Positions 6,806-13,085 of a DNA stretch of 50,753 bases are shown here, piece by piece. This DNA is from a virus: the IMG/VR virus record IMGVR_UViG_3300049491_000401, positions 1-50,753 of that record, one strand, 5' to 3'. The position numbers and the translations under genes are program-made. The notes under the pieces are model-generated. The model was not told the DNA's origin and made no database searches. It saw nothing but the letters and a program-made list of their open reading frames with translations. The number at the start of each line of letters is the position of its first letter. The stretch's first letter is position 1.

Positions 6806-6822
6806 CGTAACAATAAATTACG
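6806..6822. promoter_or_regulatory. Probable repressor operator OL
   Basis: An inverted repeat, CGTAA and TTACG separated by 7 bases, covers the -10 box of the early-left promoter. The same pentamer recurs at 6856-6861, 7217-7222 and as a palindrome at 7262-7271, i.e. on both sides of the repressor gene, which is the arrangement expected of lambdoid-style operators. Confidence 0.5.
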
Positions 6823-6838
6823 AACGAGGATGCGTCAA
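6810..6838 (-). promoter_or_regulatory. Early-left sigma70 promoter (PL)
   Basis: On the minus strand a -35 TTGACG (6838-6833) and a -10 TATTGT (6815-6810) are separated by exactly 17 bases. Transcription would start near 6803 and read the pentapeptide gene and the whole leftward operon. The -10 box is overlapped by an inverted CGTAA/TTACG site. Confidence 0.72.
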
Positions 6839-6913
6839 CAACAATGTGCGGAAAAGTTACGCGATTTGTCAACGGCTGTGGATAAAGAGGACCGGATCGA
6901 CCTAGGCAATCAC

Positions 6914-7183
6914 CTAGGAATTAACGATAGGCGGTGCTGGTGATGGTCTGGGATTTGATGGCAATATCAGATCATTGGGTGTAATTTTGAGTATCGCGCA
7001 AATGCGAAGAAGCATCTCAAAGTTCGGCTCAACTTCGCCTCGCTCGTACCGCCTGTACCGAGCGCCCTCTATGCCTAAAAGTTGCGCGAGGTCTTCTCCT
7101 GAGGCATAGCCAGCGTCGGAGCGGGCCTCAGCAAGACGCCTCCCAAATTCACGCTTTATTCTGTCGTGTCGCGAAACCGCCAT
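6914..7183 (-). CDS. XRE-family repressor (CI-like)
   Basis: 89 residues. A full Cro/CI helix-turn-helix spans about residues 12-72 (FGRRLAEARSDAG, then LAQLLGIEGARYRRYERG, then LRICAILKITPNDLI). There is no LexA/CI-type cleavage domain, so release by RecA-stimulated self-cleavage is not expected. It is read leftward, back to back with a similar protein at 7282, and probably keeps the two early promoters off in the lysogen. Its stop codon lies inside one of two CCTAGG hexamers (6901-6906, 6913-6918). Confidence 0.82.
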   Translation of the reverse strand: MAVSRHDRIKREFGRRLAEARSDAGYASGEDLAQLLGIEGARYRRYERGEVEPNFEMLLRICAILKITPNDLILPSNPRPSPAPPIVNS

Positions 7184-7216
7184 GCGCCTTCATACATCGG
7201 GCGAAACTAATCCACA

Positions 7217-7222
7217 CGTAAC
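7217..7222. promoter_or_regulatory. Operator half-site between the divergent regulators
   Basis: CGTAAC, the same motif as in the other presumed operators, sits 35 bases upstream of the minus-strand repressor start, where it could control the repressor's own weak promoter. Confidence 0.35.
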
Positions 7223-7245
7223 AGTGTAGCTATACGAGTTTGCCC

Positions 7246-7273
7246 TTGACTAGAACAGAAAGTTACGTAACAA
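7246..7273 (+). promoter_or_regulatory. Early-right promoter (PR) with operator palindrome
   Basis: TTGACT (7246-7251) is followed after 16 bases by TAACAA (7268-7273). The -10 region contains a perfect 10-bp palindrome GTTACGTAAC (7262-7271), which fits repressor binding. Transcription would begin near 7280, almost at the ATG of the downstream regulator, so the message may be nearly leaderless. Confidence 0.5.
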
Positions 7274-7281
7274 ATGGTTGC

Positions 7282-7563
7282 ATGATGAGCAGCAAGACCA
7301 TTACGGCTCGTGTAAACCGGATCTTCTCGGCTCGGCTCCGGGAGAAGCGGAAGATGTGCGGCTACAAATCCGCGGAATCATTTGCAACGGCCGTCGGAAT
7401 GAAACCTCATACGTATCGGCGCTATGAGCGCGGCACAGCGCAGCCCAGCCTCGTAGTTCTCGCGCGCATCTGCATGGAATTGGACGTAACGCCAAACGAC
7501 ATTTTGCCTGAGCCGAAGACAGTTTGGCACGAGGACGGATCACCCGTTCTTGCCGCCGCCTAG
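7282..7563 (+). CDS. XRE-family regulator (Cro-like)
   Basis: 93 residues from ATG 7282; a TTG at 7240 would start inside the promoter and is rejected. The helix-turn-helix (FSARLREKRKMCGYKSAESFATAVGMKPHTYRRYERG) and the tail LARICMELDVTPNDILP match the divergent repressor position for position, so the two are paralogues. Reading away from the repressor and first in the rightward early operon, it has the position of Cro. Confidence 0.8.
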   Translation: MMSSKTITARVNRIFSARLREKRKMCGYKSAESFATAVGMKPHTYRRYERGTAQPSLVVLARICMELDVTPNDILPEPKTVWHEDGSPVLAAA

Positions 7564-7590
7564 GAACGCTGAGAAGCGCCCGCCTAACCC

Positions 7591-7618
7591 GTTCGTGTTG
7601 GGGTCCCCTGACACGAAC
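7591..7618. promoter_or_regulatory. Palindrome after the Cro-like gene
   Basis: GTTCGTGT (7591-7598) and ACACGAAC (7611-7618) form a perfect 8-bp inverted repeat around a second palindrome, GGGGTCCCC. It lies just upstream of the hairpin at 7624-7690. It may be an additional protein site or part of an attenuator. Confidence 0.4.
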
Positions 7619-7623
7619 TCCCC

Positions 7624-7690
7624 CTGTTCCGCGTCTGTAAAATTCATCGTGCCCGGTGCGTTCGCATTCACGGGACAGGGGACTTTTTTT
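7624..7690 (+). terminator. Large hairpin with T7 tract between the Cro-like gene and gcrA
   Basis: CCCCTGTTCC and GGGACAGGGG form a 10-bp stem (one G-U pair) around a loop that itself contains CCCG/CGGG and TGC/GCA helices, followed at once by seven T residues. This is the shape of an intrinsic terminator. Since gcrA starts only 22 bases later with a strong ribosome binding site, partial readthrough or antitermination is likely. Confidence 0.6.
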
Positions 7691-7711
7691 GTCAAAATTC
7701 CAGGAGGCAAC

Positions 7712-8179
7712 ATGAGTTGGACAGAGGAGCGAGTCGATCTCGCAAAACAGCTTTGGCGGGAGGGTATTTCCGCCTCTCAGATCGCGCTCAAGGTCAGCGG
7801 CAAGGACAAGACGTTCACACGCAACGCCGTCATCGAAAAGATGCTGCAGCTCAAACGGGCAGAGCGGGCCAGCGCGCCGCGCCGCCGCATGAGCAAGCCG
7901 ACGATGCGGTCCCGGCTCGCGGATATTCAGGCAAAGTCATTGCCGCCAATCAACCAGACGCCGCTGGTGACCGACATTATGTCCCTCAAGAATCATCACT
8001 GCCGCTGGCCGATCGGTGACCCACAGGACGACGGTTTTGGCTACTGCGGAGCAACTAAGCACGCGCCGTTCTCGTACTGCGAGCACCACGCGCGGATAGC
8101 GTATGCCCCGCCGCAGGCCATGAAAGAGCGGGCGCATTTCCCGACCGGGCTGCTGCACCGGAAGCTCAAAGCCGCCTGA
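7712..8179 (+). CDS. gcrA: GcrA family cell-cycle regulator
   Basis: 155 residues from ATG 7712, with AGGAGG upstream. The N-terminus MSWTEERVDLAKQLWREGISASQIA and the TRNAVIEKM helix are the GcrA DNA-binding part; the C-terminus has the second GcrA signature, HHCRWPIGDPQDDGFGYCG then YCEHHARIAY. In Caulobacter and relatives, GcrA binds sigma70 RNA polymerase and activates promoters whose GANTC sites are methylated by CcrM. A phage copy could retune host cell-cycle genes or make phage promoters sensitive to methylation state. Confidence 0.92.
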   Translation: MSWTEERVDLAKQLWREGISASQIALKVSGKDKTFTRNAVIEKMLQLKRAERASAPRRRMSKPTMRSRLADIQAKSLPPINQTPLVTDIMSLKNHHCRWPIGDPQDDGFGYCGATKHAPFSYCEHHARIAYAPPQAMKERAHFPTGLLHRKLKAA

Positions 8180-8204
8180 ATCTTGTCAAATCAAGGAGAC
8201 ACGC

Positions 8205-8549
8205 ATGTCAGCGTTCAAAGGAAAGCCGTTCACCGATGTCCTCGGAGAAATCGAAAACGGAGACCTTCTCCGCGATCTCACCGAGGCGACCTATGAGATG
8301 ATCGCCGCCGTGATGGAAACCCGCAAACCGGGCAAGGTCAAGATCGTTTTGTCGTTCTCGCCGACCGGCAAGGGCACCGTCAATCTCGATGCCGACTACG
8401 ACGCCACGGTGCCCGAGCACGACCGCCCGACAACGACGTTTTTTGTGGGCAAGGACTACTCCCTCCAACGCAACGACCCCGCGCAGCCGCGTCTGCCGCT
8501 GCGCGAGGTTGAAGTTCCCAACAACGACCCCGTGAAGGTCGCTCAATAA
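8205..8549 (+). CDS. Conserved phage protein upstream of DUF2303
   Basis: 114 residues, good AAGGAG ribosome binding site. Helical start (FTDVLGEIENGDLLRDLTEATYEMIAAVMET), then beta-rich with basic strands (GKVKIVLSFSPTGKGTVNL) and an extended acidic tail. I recognise the pairing of this protein with DUF2303 in alphaproteobacterial phages but know no function. Confidence 0.65.
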   Translation: MSAFKGKPFTDVLGEIENGDLLRDLTEATYEMIAAVMETRKPGKVKIVLSFSPTGKGTVNLDADYDATVPEHDRPTTTFFVGKDYSLQRNDPAQPRLPLREVEVPNNDPVKVAQ

Positions 8550-8559
8550 GGATTGGTCT

Positions 8560-9372
8560 ATGTCTGATATCAAATCACCCGATATCATCAAAGCGATTTT
8601 TGATCAGGGGCGACTCGCCGCTCCTGTCATCGACAGGCCAGACGGCGGCAAGGTTATCCTCGCGCCCGAGGGCAGTGAGCGCTTCGACATCGAGCCTCGC
8701 GACAAGGAGCTTTTGAGGATCAAGCAGTCGCCGCATGTGCACGATCTCGAGTCCTTCGTCTCCTACGTCACGACGTTCAAGACGAGCGACACACGGATTT
8801 TCGCGGAGCCAGGGCATCTCTCGGTGGACAAGCAGCCAATCATCACGGCGGCGCTGGACTATCACGGCCCCGGCAAACCCGATCATTTGGCGCACCGGAT
8901 CACGTTCCGCCCGCGCTATTCCGAGCCCTGGACACGCTGGTTGCACGCCAAAGGCATGAGCCAGACGGAGTTTGCCGAATTCATCGAGGAGAATCGGGGT
9001 GACATCCGCGTGCCCGAGGCGGCTCAACTGCTCGACATCGTGCGGACCTTCAAAGCCAGCCGAAAGCAGGATTTTGACAGCGTCGTCTATCAACCGAACG
9101 GCGATGTGATGGTCAACTATGCCGAGACCACACAACAGGCCGGCAAAGGCGTTCCTGTGCCGTCTGAACTACAGCTCGGCATCCCCGTCTATTTCCGGGG
9201 AATCGTCTACGCCGTGCCCGTGTTCATGCGCTACAGGCTCGCGGACGGGAAAGTGACGTTCGCTCTCAAGGTCGACCGCGCCGACTACATCGAGGAAGCC
9301 GCCTTCAACGAGATCACGATGAAAATCGGGGAACAGACAGGCGTGCCCGTGCACCTCGGACGGCTGGGCTGA
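8560..9372 (+). CDS. DUF2303 (YfdQ-like) family protein
   Basis: 270 residues. Typical features are the central VHDLESFVSYVTTFKTSDTRIFA region and SEPWTRWLHAKGMSQTEFAEFIEEN, with IPVYFRGIVYAVPVFMRYRLADGKVTFAL near the end. The family is widespread in temperate phages next to recombination or replication genes; its biochemical role is not known. A strong terminator follows 7 bases after the stop. Confidence 0.83.
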   Translation: MSDIKSPDIIKAIFDQGRLAAPVIDRPDGGKVILAPEGSERFDIEPRDKELLRIKQSPHVHDLESFVSYVTTFKTSDTRIFAEPGHLSVDKQPIITAALDYHGPGKPDHLAHRITFRPRYSEPWTRWLHAKGMSQTEFAEFIEENRGDIRVPEAAQLLDIVRTFKASRKQDFDSVVYQPNGDVMVNYAETTQQAGKGVPVPSELQLGIPVYFRGIVYAVPVFMRYRLADGKVTFALKVDRADYIEEAAFNEITMKIGEQTGVPVHLGRLG

Positions 9373-9378
9373 AACGAC

Positions 9379-9417
9379 AACGGCCCCCACCGGAGGCAAA
9401 TCCATGGGGGCCGTTTT
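9379..9417 (+). terminator. Intrinsic terminator after the early-right operon
   Basis: AACGGCCCCCA (9379-9389) pairs perfectly with TGGGGGCCGTT (9405-9415), an 11-bp stem with a 15-base loop, running into TTTT. It would stop transcription between the DUF2303 gene and the replication gene unless it is overridden. Confidence 0.8.
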
Positions 9418-9504
9418 GAAGTGTGCGAACGCGAAACAAACGCAAACTCTAGTGGTGACTACCATGCACGTCATTCATGACGATTTTTGGGCGAGGTCGG
9501 CCAA

Positions 9505-10380
9505 ATGACAGCCCTCGCTTTCGTTCGCATGTATCCGACCGATTGGCGCTCCGGCTGCCTCGGGCTCTCTCTCGAAGAGGAGGGGCTCTACATGCGAGTC
9601 TGCATGTTCCAAGCAGAGACAGGCCGTCGCGTGCCACTGGACGATAGCCAGGCAGCCCGGATGCTCGGCGGCGTGAACCTCAATCAATATCGCAAGGTGC
9701 TAGGGCAACTGGTTCTCAAGGGAAAGGTGAAGCGACATGAAGACGGTTATGGCAACGACCGCATCGAGCACGAAACGAAGAAGGCACAAGGCGCTGCCGG
9801 GAAGCGTCCCGCCGCGACCGAAAAATACCCCGATCGGGAAGCCGATCAGGACGAAGGACGGGAAGATCATGCGGTTCCCGTAACAGTCACCCCCCCAGCT
9901 ACTAGGGTAGCTGCCCCCCCAGCTACCCCCCCAGTGAAGAACGATTTTGTCGAGCAAAATCAAACTCTCTCTATAGAGCCACGATTAAAGAAAGAAAAAG
10001 TAACCCCCCTACCCCCCAAGGGGGGCGGAACGAATTTCTGGGGTTCGGCTCTCAATCCAAGAATGCACGGCGTCGAGTCGGGTGTGGTTTTCGAACAAGG
10101 ATCGATCGCCCTCGTCAACGGAAACCGGAAATTCTGGGCCGAGCAATTCGACGGCGACGACGGCGCGCTCGATCTTGCGCTCATCGAAGTCAGTGGCCGG
10201 GTGAGACCCAACAGCGGGCGACCCTTGAAAACCCAGGTTGACGCGATCCTCGCTGGAATTGCCAGGGACCGTCGCGACCGGACAGCCCGGTACTGGGAAG
10301 CCGTCGACAGAAACCGTCCAGCCGGACGCAGTCAGCCGAATGCCCTCGATGTCCTCGAAAAAATGTCATTCTCGTCCTGA
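9505..10380 (+). CDS. DUF1376-type replication protein
   Basis: 291 residues from ATG 9505 (GAGG 8 bases upstream; a TTG at 9487 is less likely). Residues 1-90 match the DUF1376/YdaU winged-helix domain: FVRMYPTDWRSGCLGLSLEEEGLYMRVCM, then ARMLGGVN, then VLKGKVKRHEDGYGNDRI. A long low-complexity Pro/Thr linker follows, then a C-terminal helical domain. Such proteins often act as phage replication initiators in place of DnaA or lambda O. The linker DNA holds repeats and an AT-rich tract that could be the origin. Confidence 0.72.
   Translation: MTALAFVRMYPTDWRSGCLGLSLEEEGLYMRVCMFQAETGRRVPLDDSQAARMLGGVNLNQYRKVLGQLVLKGKVKRHEDGYGNDRIEHETKKAQGAAGKRPAATEKYPDREADQDEGREDHAVPVTVTPPATRVAAPPATPPVKNDFVEQNQTLSIEPRLKKEKVTPLPPKGGGTNFWGSALNPRMHGVESGVVFEQGSIALVNGNRKFWAEQFDGDDGALDLALIEVSGRVRPNSGRPLKTQVDAILAGIARDRRDRTARYWEAVDRNRPAGRSQPNALDVLEKMSFSS
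9889..10026. other. Candidate replication origin inside the replication gene
   Basis: Three C7-AG units (two continuing as CCCCCCAGCTAC, at 9891 and 9915, and one truncated at 9926) and a perfect 7-bp inverted repeat CAGCTAC/GTAGCTG (9896-9913) are followed by an AT-rich tract (about 9936-10000) and a CCCCCC-AA-GGGGGG palindrome (10012-10025). Iterons next to an AT-rich stretch inside the initiator gene is the lambda ori layout. The evidence is structural only. Confidence 0.4.
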
Positions 10381-10394
10381 TTTGGAGTTGCGTG

Positions 10395-10979
10395 ATGTCC
10401 GACCATGTCAAGCCGTATCTCAACCGCCTCGTGATCCTGTTTGGCCAGCCAAAAACGGACGATGTGACGATGTTTCTCGGCGAATATGCGCGCGTCCTGA
10501 CGCGGTTCAAGCCAGCTGAATTGGAGGCTGGTATTGATCGGCTGGTGACTCAGCATCGCATTCGATCGTTCCCGACGATCGCGGAGTGCTCGAATGCGAT
10601 TATCGAGGCTGCTCAGACAGCGGCCATGCTTAAGCCCCGGCGCCGGGAAGATGCAGAGCCCAAGGGTTGGAGCCCGCGTGACCTGCAAATCGCCGATGTG
10701 CTCTGTCGCAGCGATATGGGCCGTCAAGCCATGAGAGACGGATGGATCGGAGCCTTGCACGAGTTTTGCGCACGGACCGAGCGACTGCCGAGATCGCACG
10801 AGCAATCCGATCTCATCGCAGCATCGAAATACCTCGATCGGTGCGCTAGCGGTCAGGTTGATATGGGCGCGTCACACGCAGCGCTGCTCAAGCTCGCGCA
10901 CAACATGATCGACCGCCGGAACACGATTGCGGAACGGGTGTTTCCCCGTTCCCGCTCGATGGCGGGAGAACGGGAATGA
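10395..10979 (+). CDS. Probable replisome-organising or helicase-loader protein
   Basis: 194 residues, all-helical, starting MSDHVKPYLNRLVILFGQ. The N-terminal segment (VTMFLGEYARVLTRFKPAELEAGIDRLVTQHRIRSFPTIAEC) resembles the N-terminal domain of phage helicase loaders/inhibitors of the G39P kind. It directly follows the DUF1376 gene, as loaders do, and overlaps the methyltransferase start by 4 bases. I see no P-loop, so it is not a DnaC ATPase. Confidence 0.5.
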   Translation: MSDHVKPYLNRLVILFGQPKTDDVTMFLGEYARVLTRFKPAELEAGIDRLVTQHRIRSFPTIAECSNAIIEAAQTAAMLKPRRREDAEPKGWSPRDLQIADVLCRSDMGRQAMRDGWIGALHEFCARTERLPRSHEQSDLIAASKYLDRCASGQVDMGASHAALLKLAHNMIDRRNTIAERVFPRSRSMAGERE

Positions 10980-11977
10980 AAAAACTTCGCGTGCTCGATC
11001 TTTTTTCTGGAATCGGCGGATTTTCTCTCGGCCTGGAACGCACGGGCGGGTTTGAAACCGTCGCGTTCTGCGAGATCAACCCTTACGCATCGAAAGTGCT
11101 TCGCAAATGGTGGCCGTCCATTCCGAACTTCAGCCCTGGCATCGTCGCGCTGAACAGCTTGTTGACGAGGGTGCGGATGTCATCACGGCAGGATTCCCGT
11201 GCCAGGATATCTCACTCGCTGGCGCTGGCGCCGGACTTGCCGGAGAACGTTCGGGACTCGTCTGGCCGTTATTACGAACCATTCGCCTGGTTCGACCCAA
11301 AATCGCGTTCCTGGAGAACGTGGCAGCGCTGCTTGGTCGAGGGTTGGGAAGTATTCTCGGGCACTTGGCCGAGGTCGGGTATGATGCGGAGTGGCATTGC
11401 ATACCGGCGTCAGCCCTTGGTGCTCCTCACCAAAGGGACCGCGTCTGGATCATCGTTACCGACGCCATGCGCAACGGACTACGGCACGAACAGAAGCCTA
11501 TCCTCTGGAGCTGCGACCCGACCGAGCTTGCAGATGATGGCGCGTCACGAACTCTGGCCAACACCGATGGCGGCCGACGCGCGAGGCAGCAGCGGAGTGC
11601 CAAGGGCAGGCAAACAGGTCCAACTGGCGGATGCGGTTCGCAGATGGCCGACGCCCAGGGCGTCGGATGGAACACACGGTGGCCGAGTGACGCCGCGCAA
11701 GGGTCGGGAGGGCGGCAACCTCGTGGAAGCCGTGTCAGCCGAGTCATTCGCAACCCCGACCGCCAGTCCCTGGCGGTCGGGGAAAGCATCGCAAGAAACT
11801 CACGACCGGAATTCGCGCCCTCTGTCGGAGCAAATTGGTGGGCTGTTGAACCCGACGTGGGTCGAGTGGTTGATGAACTACCCTCCCGAGTGGACCGCCT
11901 TACCTGTCTCGGCAACGCCGTCGTCCCGGTTATCCCCGAGCTCATCGGCCGCGCGATCCTCAAAGCGGAAAGGATGA
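10976..11977 (+). pseudogene. C5 cytosine methyltransferase, N-terminal frame (frame-disrupted)
   Basis: This frame starts with C5-methyltransferase motif I (LDLFSGIGGFSLGLERTGGFETVAFCEINPYASKVL, in two parts residues 6-42) and then leaves the methyltransferase frame after ALN near residue 60. The rest of the family motifs lie in the other frame (11107-11985). After the break this frame does not decay: it stays open for 270 codons and encodes sequence I associate with other phage methyltransferase-linked proteins (WRTWQRCLVEGW, TWPRSGMMRSGIAYR, LNPTWVEWLMNYPPEWT). It may be a frameshifted gene, a recoded gene or an overlapping pair. Overlaps the loader stop by 4 bases. Confidence 0.72.
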
Positions 11978-11985
11978 CCCCATGA
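11107..11985 (+). CDS. C5 cytosine methyltransferase, catalytic and C-terminal frame
   Basis: 292 residues from an ATG without a visible ribosome binding site. It carries the rest of the family motifs in order: AGFPCQDIS with the catalytic Cys (motif IV), FLENVAAL (motif VI), GAPHQRDRVWI (motif VIII), and LGNAVVPVIPELIGRAIL (motifs IX-X). Motif I and the SAM-binding start are only in the upstream frame. A single -1 step near 11150 would join them into one normal-length enzyme. Alternatively two subunits could complement, as in the natural two-chain enzyme M.AquI. The target sequence cannot be read from sequence. Confidence 0.78.
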   Translation: MVAVHSELQPWHRRAEQLVDEGADVITAGFPCQDISLAGAGAGLAGERSGLVWPLLRTIRLVRPKIAFLENVAALLGRGLGSILGHLAEVGYDAEWHCIPASALGAPHQRDRVWIIVTDAMRNGLRHEQKPILWSCDPTELADDGASRTLANTDGGRRARQQRSAKGRQTGPTGGCGSQMADAQGVGWNTRWPSDAAQGSGGRQPRGSRVSRVIRNPDRQSLAVGESIARNSRPEFAPSVGANWWAVEPDVGRVVDELPSRVDRLTCLGNAVVPVIPELIGRAILKAERMTP

Positions 11986-12125
11986 AACGCAACACGCTCC
12001 TATTCGACAAGATCCGCGCCGAGGCCAAGGCCGGAAAGACAGACGCAGAACTATCGAAGATATTCAAACTTCCTGAAATCAACATCGCCGCGATTACGAG
12101 AAAAGTCAGGGAGAAACAAACGTGA
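11982..12125 (+). CDS. 47-residue HTH-like protein
   Basis: Starts at ATG 11982, overlapping the methyltransferase stop by 4 bases, and ends overlapping the next GTG start. The sequence (MKRNTLLFDKIRAEAKAG, KTDAELSKIFKLPEINIAAITRKV) reads as a small helix-turn-helix with a basic end. Coupling on both sides supports a real gene. Confidence 0.6.
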   Translation: MKRNTLLFDKIRAEAKAGKTDAELSKIFKLPEINIAAITRKVREKQT

Positions 12126-12319
12126 CAGTCACCATGTCTCAGCTCGCATCGGGTGAAGGGCGCACCGTGGACCTCGTCATTATGCGTCACGCAGTTCGAG
12201 ACCTTGTGAAATCCGGTCTCGGCTGGGAGGACATCTGGCGGGAAGTGAAAGGCCAATTTCCACCGTCGATATCGGCCGAAGATTTACGGCAATACGTCAT
12301 TCCGAGGCTCAACAAATAG
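12122..12319 (+). CDS. Small helical protein, unknown function
   Basis: 65 residues from GTG 12122, with GGGAG 7 bases upstream and a 4-base overlap with the preceding gene. Three short helices are likely, ending ISAEDLRQYVIPRL. No family recognised. Confidence 0.55.
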   Translation: MTVTMSQLASGEGRTVDLVIMRHAVRDLVKSGLGWEDIWREVKGQFPPSISAEDLRQYVIPRLNK

Positions 12320-12371
12320 GACGTTGACCGCTCGGCACCCGTGAATTCAGCGTGAACCAAAAGGACTCAAA

Positions 12372-12548
12372 ATGGCAGGCCACAAAACAGCAGTGAAAAA
12401 CGTCAAGCCAATAACAGACAAGACGACAGGCAAGACGACGCTCAAAGCCACGGCCCGCAAGGGCGAGTCGGTCTCCCGGAAAATCGCCGCCCGTAAATCG
12501 ACGAAGCAGAAAGTCGTGTCTCGCGCCAAGGCGGGGAGGGGAAAGTGA
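12372..12548 (+). CDS. Lys/Arg/Ala/Thr-rich basic protein (histone-H1-tail-like)
   Basis: 58 residues, too short for many gene finders. The composition is extreme: about one third Lys or Arg, with Thr, Ala, Ser and Val making up most of the rest (TDKTTGKTTLKATARKGES, KIAARKSTKQKVVSRAKAG) and almost no acidic residues. It looks like a disordered nucleic-acid-binding tail. It overlaps the start of the next gene by 4 bases. DNA compaction or antirestriction shielding are guesses. Confidence 0.6.
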   Translation: MAGHKTAVKNVKPITDKTTGKTTLKATARKGESVSRKIAARKSTKQKVVSRAKAGRGK

Positions 12549-12865
12549 TCGAAACGGTTCTCTCACGTCTCCGAGGTGCTCATCCCGACATGGAGACCAT
12601 CTTCATGCACGGATCTTGCTTCGAACTCTACGGTGTCATGCGGGCCATTTGGCCGGATTCAGAGCCCTGGTATCAGCCGATAGAGGGGCACGTCTACACG
12701 AAGGTTGGCAGCCACCTTTACGACATACGGGGCAAGCATCGACGGACGACGGTTGGCATGTTCGATCTCCGTAAACCGTTTTCGTCTGACATGCCACACA
12801 GGTGGTCCAAGAGAACGCACTATCGCATACAAAATCAAAGCAAGAGCCTGGAGGCTGCCGCATGA
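12545..12865 (+). CDS. Conserved phage protein, unknown function
   Basis: 106 residues from a GTG start. The pattern HGSCFELYGVMRAIWP followed by GHVYTKVGSHLYDIRG, with conserved His, Cys and Asp, is a recurring phage and prophage family. The His/Cys/Asp set could form a papain-like site, but this is speculation. It overlaps both neighbours by 4 bases. Confidence 0.6.
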   Translation: MIETVLSRLRGAHPDMETIFMHGSCFELYGVMRAIWPDSEPWYQPIEGHVYTKVGSHLYDIRGKHRRTTVGMFDLRKPFSSDMPHRWSKRTHYRIQNQSKSLEAAA

Positions 12866-13002
12866 CCGATGACAAGGAACTGATCGAGAAGGTCGCAATG
12901 CTTCTGGTATCGATAGGGCAGCACGAGAAAAACAGAGCCGCGCGGCTCTCCGTCGAAGCGCACAGCTGCGAGCGAACTGGCGCCTGCCTACGGCAGCCCT
13001 GA
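12862..13002 (+). CDS. Small helical protein, apparently frameshifted near its end
   Basis: 46 residues in the open frame (MTDDKELIEKVAMLLVSIGQHEKNRAARLS), coupled to the previous gene by ATGA. The last 12 residues look out of frame. In the +1 frame the sequence continues in a protein-like way (SELAPAYGSPEWVARQWEKW) up to a stop at 13079-13081. The ancestral gene was probably about 72 residues, with one base inserted near 12961-12967, or the ribosome shifts there. Confidence 0.5.
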   Translation: MTDDKELIEKVAMLLVSIGQHEKNRAARLSVEAHSCERTGACLRQP

Positions 13003-13085
13003 ATGGGTCGCTCGACAATGGGAAAAATGGGCGGTGAAGTATGCAAATCCGCCACTTCCAAAACCAGACTCGACCCCTTAGAACT

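Noticed and set aside
10976-11985. Programmed -1 frameshift as the favoured explanation for the methyltransferase
   Set aside because: No X XXY YYZ slippery heptamer or downstream pseudoknot is obvious at the junction; loss of a tandem GCTGAAC copy explains it more simply. It is kept only as an alternative.
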